8,208 nucleotides of DNA from contig JANREF010000024.1 in assembly GCA_030726195.1 (NCBI GenBank), forward strand, positions 2,972-11,179. The letters are read 5' to 3'. The stretch comes from Burkholderiaceae bacterium (GTDB taxonomy: Bacteria; Pseudomonadota; Gammaproteobacteria; Burkholderiales; Burkholderiaceae_C). The translations under genes were made by a program, and so were the position numbers. The notes below the pieces were generated by a model. It was not told the DNA's origin, did not search any database, and saw only the letters and a list, made by a program, of their open reading frames with translations. Shown here one piece after another: positions 6,142 to 8,208 of the stretch (position 1 is the stretch's first letter; the number at the start of each line of letters is the position of its first letter).

Positions 6142-6339
6142 GAAACGCACAGTCGCCGAACGCGACGCATCAGCCCACTGGCGCTGGCACACCTACCCCC
6201 ATGTGCTTGAGCCGCGTTGGTTGCAGCCGCCCATACCTGGGCAGCCTCCTACCCATTGTTGTCAGTGAACAAACAACGCCCACTTCGCGCGCGCGTGCGG
6301 CTTTAGGTGTTGCGCTGTTTGTTTATTTTGGAGTTTTGC

Positions 6340-8178
6340 ATGGCCACGCCTACCGTCAACATCAACGCCCCCGCTCACGTCAAACACGCCAAGCTGCTCG
6401 CTTGGGTCCAAGACATGGCCAACCTCACACAGCCCGCACACGTGCATTGGTGTGACGGCAGCCAGGCCGAATACGACACCTTGTGCGACCAAATGGTGGC
6501 CAGCGGCACCATGAAGCGCTTGAACCCTGCCAAGCGCGCCAACTCATTTTTGGCTTGCTCAGACCCCTCTGACGTGGCGCGCGTGGAAGACCGCACCTTC
6601 ATTTGCTCGGACGCCAAAGAAGACGCTGGCCCGACCAACAATTGGATGGACCCCGGCGACATGCGCGCCACGCTCAACCCCTTGTTTGCAGGCTCCATGG
6701 CCGGACGCACGCTGTACGTGGTGCCGTTTTCCATGGGTCCATTGGGCTCGCCCATTGCACACATTGGTATTGAGCTGTCCGACAGCGCCTACGTTGCGGT
6801 CAACATGCGCCTCATGACCCGCATGGGCAAGGCCGTGTTGGACGTGTTGGGCACGGACGGCGAGTTTGTGCCGTGCATGCACACCGTGGGTGCGCCACTG
6901 CAAGCCGGTCAGGCCGATGTGCCATGGCCTTGCAACCCCACGACCAAGTACATCGTGCATTTCCCCAAGACCCGCGAGATTTGGTCCTACGGCTCTGGCT
7001 ACGGCGGCAACGCGCTGCTGGGCAAAAAGTGCTTTGCACTGCGCATCGCCTCCACCATGGGCCAAGCCCAAGGCTGGTTGGCCGAGCACATGCTGATTTT
7101 GGGCGTGACCAACCCACAAGGCAAAAAATACCACGTGGCAGCAGCTTTCCCCAGCGCGTGCGGCAAGACCAACTTCGCCATGCTGATTCCACCGGCAGGC
7201 TTTGAGGGCTGGAGCGTGACCACCATTGGTGACGACATCGCTTGGATCAAGCCCGATGCCCAAGGCCGCTTGCGCGCCATCAATCCAGAAGCGGGTTACT
7301 TTGGCGTGGCACCAGGCACCAACATGCAAACCAACCCCAACTGCATGAAGAGCTTGGACCGCGACACCATCTTCACCAACGTCGCGCTCACCGATGACGG
7401 CGACGTGTGGTGGGAGGGCATGGGCCCTGCGCCCGAGCACGCCATCGACTGGCAAGGCAAGGACTGGACGCCTGCCATTGCAGCCGAAACCGGCGCCAAA
7501 GCCGCCCACCCCAATGCCCGCTTCACCGTAGCGGCGACCAACAACCCCGCGCTGGATCCGGCTTGGGACGACCCACAGGGTGTGGCCATTGACGCCTTCA
7601 TTTTTGGTGGCCGCCGCTCCACCACCGTGCCGCTGGTCACCGAGGCGCGCAACTGGACCGAGGGCGTGTACATGGCTGCGACCATGGGCTCAGAAACCAC
7701 CGCTGCCGCCTTTGGCGCGCAAGGCGTGGTGCGCCGCGACCCCTTCGCCATGCTGCCGTTCGCCGGCTACAACATGAGCGACTACTTCCAGCACTGGCTC
7801 AACATGGGCGAGACCCTGGGCAAGACAGGCGCGACACTGCCCAAGATCTTCACAACCAACTGGTTCCGCAAAGGCGACGACGGCAAGTTCGTGTGGCCTG
7901 GCTTTGGCGAAAACATGCGCGTGCTCAAGTGGATGATCGATCGCATTGAAGGCCAAGCCAACGGCGTCGAGCACATGGCTGGCGTGACACCCAGCTACGG
8001 CGACTTGAACTGGAACGGCTTGGACTTCAGCAGCCAACAGTTTGACGCGGTGACCAGCATAGACAACCAAGCCTGGCGCGACGAGCTGGACTTGCACCAA
8101 GAGTTGTTCGACAAGCTGGCCCACCACCTGCCCAAGGCACTGTTGGACACCAAGGCCGCTTGGACCGCCAAGCTGTAA
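6340..8178 (+). CDS. pckG: Phosphoenolpyruvate carboxykinase (GTP)
   Basis: This cytoplasmic enzyme converts oxaloacetate and GTP to phosphoenolpyruvate, GDP and CO2, the entry step of gluconeogenesis. The 612-residue product has the length of GTP-type PEPCKs and is clearly not the ATP-type. Motifs are intact: Arg81 in [24 protein letters not shown] (217-231), the P-loop PSACGKTN (271-278) with the hyper-reactive Cys274, the metal-binding kinase-2 motif GDDIAWIK (297-304), [14 protein letters not shown] (314-327), [11 protein letters not shown] (423-433) and MGSETTAAA (449-457). ATG 6340 is chosen over an in-frame upstream start at 6307 because it follows GGAG (6330-6333) by six bases and gives the normal N-terminus. 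A long upstream region with phased repeats suggests regulated expression. The gene appears monocistronic. Confidence 0.98.
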   Translation: MATPTVNINAPAHVKHAKLLAWVQDMANLTQPAHVHWCDGSQAEYDTLCDQMVASGTMKRLNPAKRANSFLACSDPSDVARVEDRTFICSDAKEDAGPTNNWMDPGDMRATLNPLFAGSMAGRTLYVVPFSMGPLGSPIAHIGIELSDSAYVAVNMRLMTRMGKAVLDVLGTDGEFVPCMHTVGAPLQAGQADVPWPCNPTTKYIVHFPKTREIWSYGSGYGGNALLGKKCFALRIASTMGQAQGWLAEHMLILGVTNPQGKKYHVAAAFPSACGKTNFAMLIPPAGFEGWSVTTIGDDIAWIKPDAQGRLRAINPEAGYFGVAPGTNMQTNPNCMKSLDRDTIFTNVALTDDGDVWWEGMGPAPEHAIDWQGKDWTPAIAAETGAKAAHPNARFTVAATNNPALDPAWDDPQGVAIDAFIFGGRRSTTVPLVTEARNWTEGVYMAATMGSETTAAAFGAQGVVRRDPFAMLPFAGYNMSDYFQHWLNMGETLGKTGATLPKIFTTNWFRKGDDGKFVWPGFGENMRVLKWMIDRIEGQANGVEHMAGVTPSYGDLNWNGLDFSSQQFDAVTSIDNQAWRDELDLHQELFDKLAHHLPKALLDTKAAWTAKL

Positions 8179-8190
8179 ACAACGGCGCAC

Positions 8191-8208
8191 AAAAAAGCCG
8201 CCTAAGCT
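8191..8208 (+). terminator. Probable left arm of the pckG terminator, cut by the window end
   Basis: AAAAAA (8191-8196) followed by GCCGCCTAAGC (8197-8207), 12 bases after the pckG stop, has the form of the first arm of a bidirectional A-stem-T terminator. The matching arm GCTTAGGCGGC and a T-run would lie just beyond base 8208 and cannot be seen. Confidence 0.45.

Larger units (their letters stand above)
5803..6339. other. Long noncoding region upstream of pckG
   Basis: This stretch of 537 bases holds no credible gene. It contains a weak hairpin after the lyase gene, two sets of short degenerate tandem repeats (5882-5905 and 5931-5970), phased ATGT-type repeats (6084-6119), a -10 box at 6136-6141 and a leader of roughly 190 bases before pckG. 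Frames crossing it on either strand are unlike known proteins. Confidence 0.6.

Noticed and set aside
6307..6339. Eleven-codon N-terminal extension of PckG
   Set aside because: The strong GGAG lies inside it and points to ATG 6340, which also gives the family-typical N-terminus.
6559..7509. Minus-strand open frame of 316 codons opposite pckG
   Set aside because: It is fully antisense to the conserved PEP carboxykinase and shows His/Gly/Val-rich shadow composition with no motif.
1..8208. CRISPR array, tRNA/rRNA genes, insertion sequence or phage genes, toxin-antitoxin or defence genes
   Set aside because: No spaced direct repeats, RNA gene sequences, transposase or integrase motifs or paired small toxin/antitoxin frames were seen on either strand.

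Overview
The window looks like ordinary chromosome from a GC-rich betaproteobacterium, most likely a member of the Comamonadaceae (Burkholderiales). This is inferred from base composition, the protein sequences, the kynB-kynU-kynA cluster, a GTP-dependent PEP carboxykinase, and promoters and ribosome sites of the TAAAAT / TTTTGGAG kind. I could not run a search, so the family-level placement is a judgement.

Layout. (1) 1-729, plus strand: the C-terminal part of RecQ helicase, with the gene start outside the window. (2) 730-1016: a convergent intergenic region holding a tandem heptamer array and what looks like a worn dispersed palindromic repeat. (3) 1017-3842, minus strand: kynB, kynU and kynA in transcription order. 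This is the complete tryptophan-to-anthranilate branch of the kynurenine pathway: TDO opens the indole ring, formamidase removes formate, and kynureninase releases anthranilate and alanine. (4) 4024-4176, plus strand: a 50-residue protein with a His/acid-rich head and one membrane segment. It is divergent from kynB and has its own promoter, a clear ribosome site and a strong terminator at 4243-4270. (5) 4271-4911: mostly featureless, with a possible decayed reading frame at 4574-4750. (6) 4912-5802, plus: a CitE/HpcH-type acyl-CoA lyase. (7) 5803-6339: a long gene-free stretch with short tandem repeats (5882-5970) and the probable regulatory region of pckG, with phased ATGT repeats at 6084-6119 and a -10 at 6136. 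(8) 6340-8178, plus: pckG, GTP-dependent PEP carboxykinase, complete. The window ends in what appears to be the first arm of its terminator.

The metabolic genes share a theme of carbon recovery. The kyn operon breaks down tryptophan, the CitE-like lyase probably cleaves a malyl- or citramalyl-type CoA thioester, and PckG links oxaloacetate to gluconeogenesis. They are separate transcription units and nothing shows co-regulation. I found no CRISPR array, tRNA/rRNA, insertion sequence, prophage or defence system. The least explained items are the 50-residue membrane protein and the repeat-rich noncoding DNA, and I do not see a convincing new multi-gene system.
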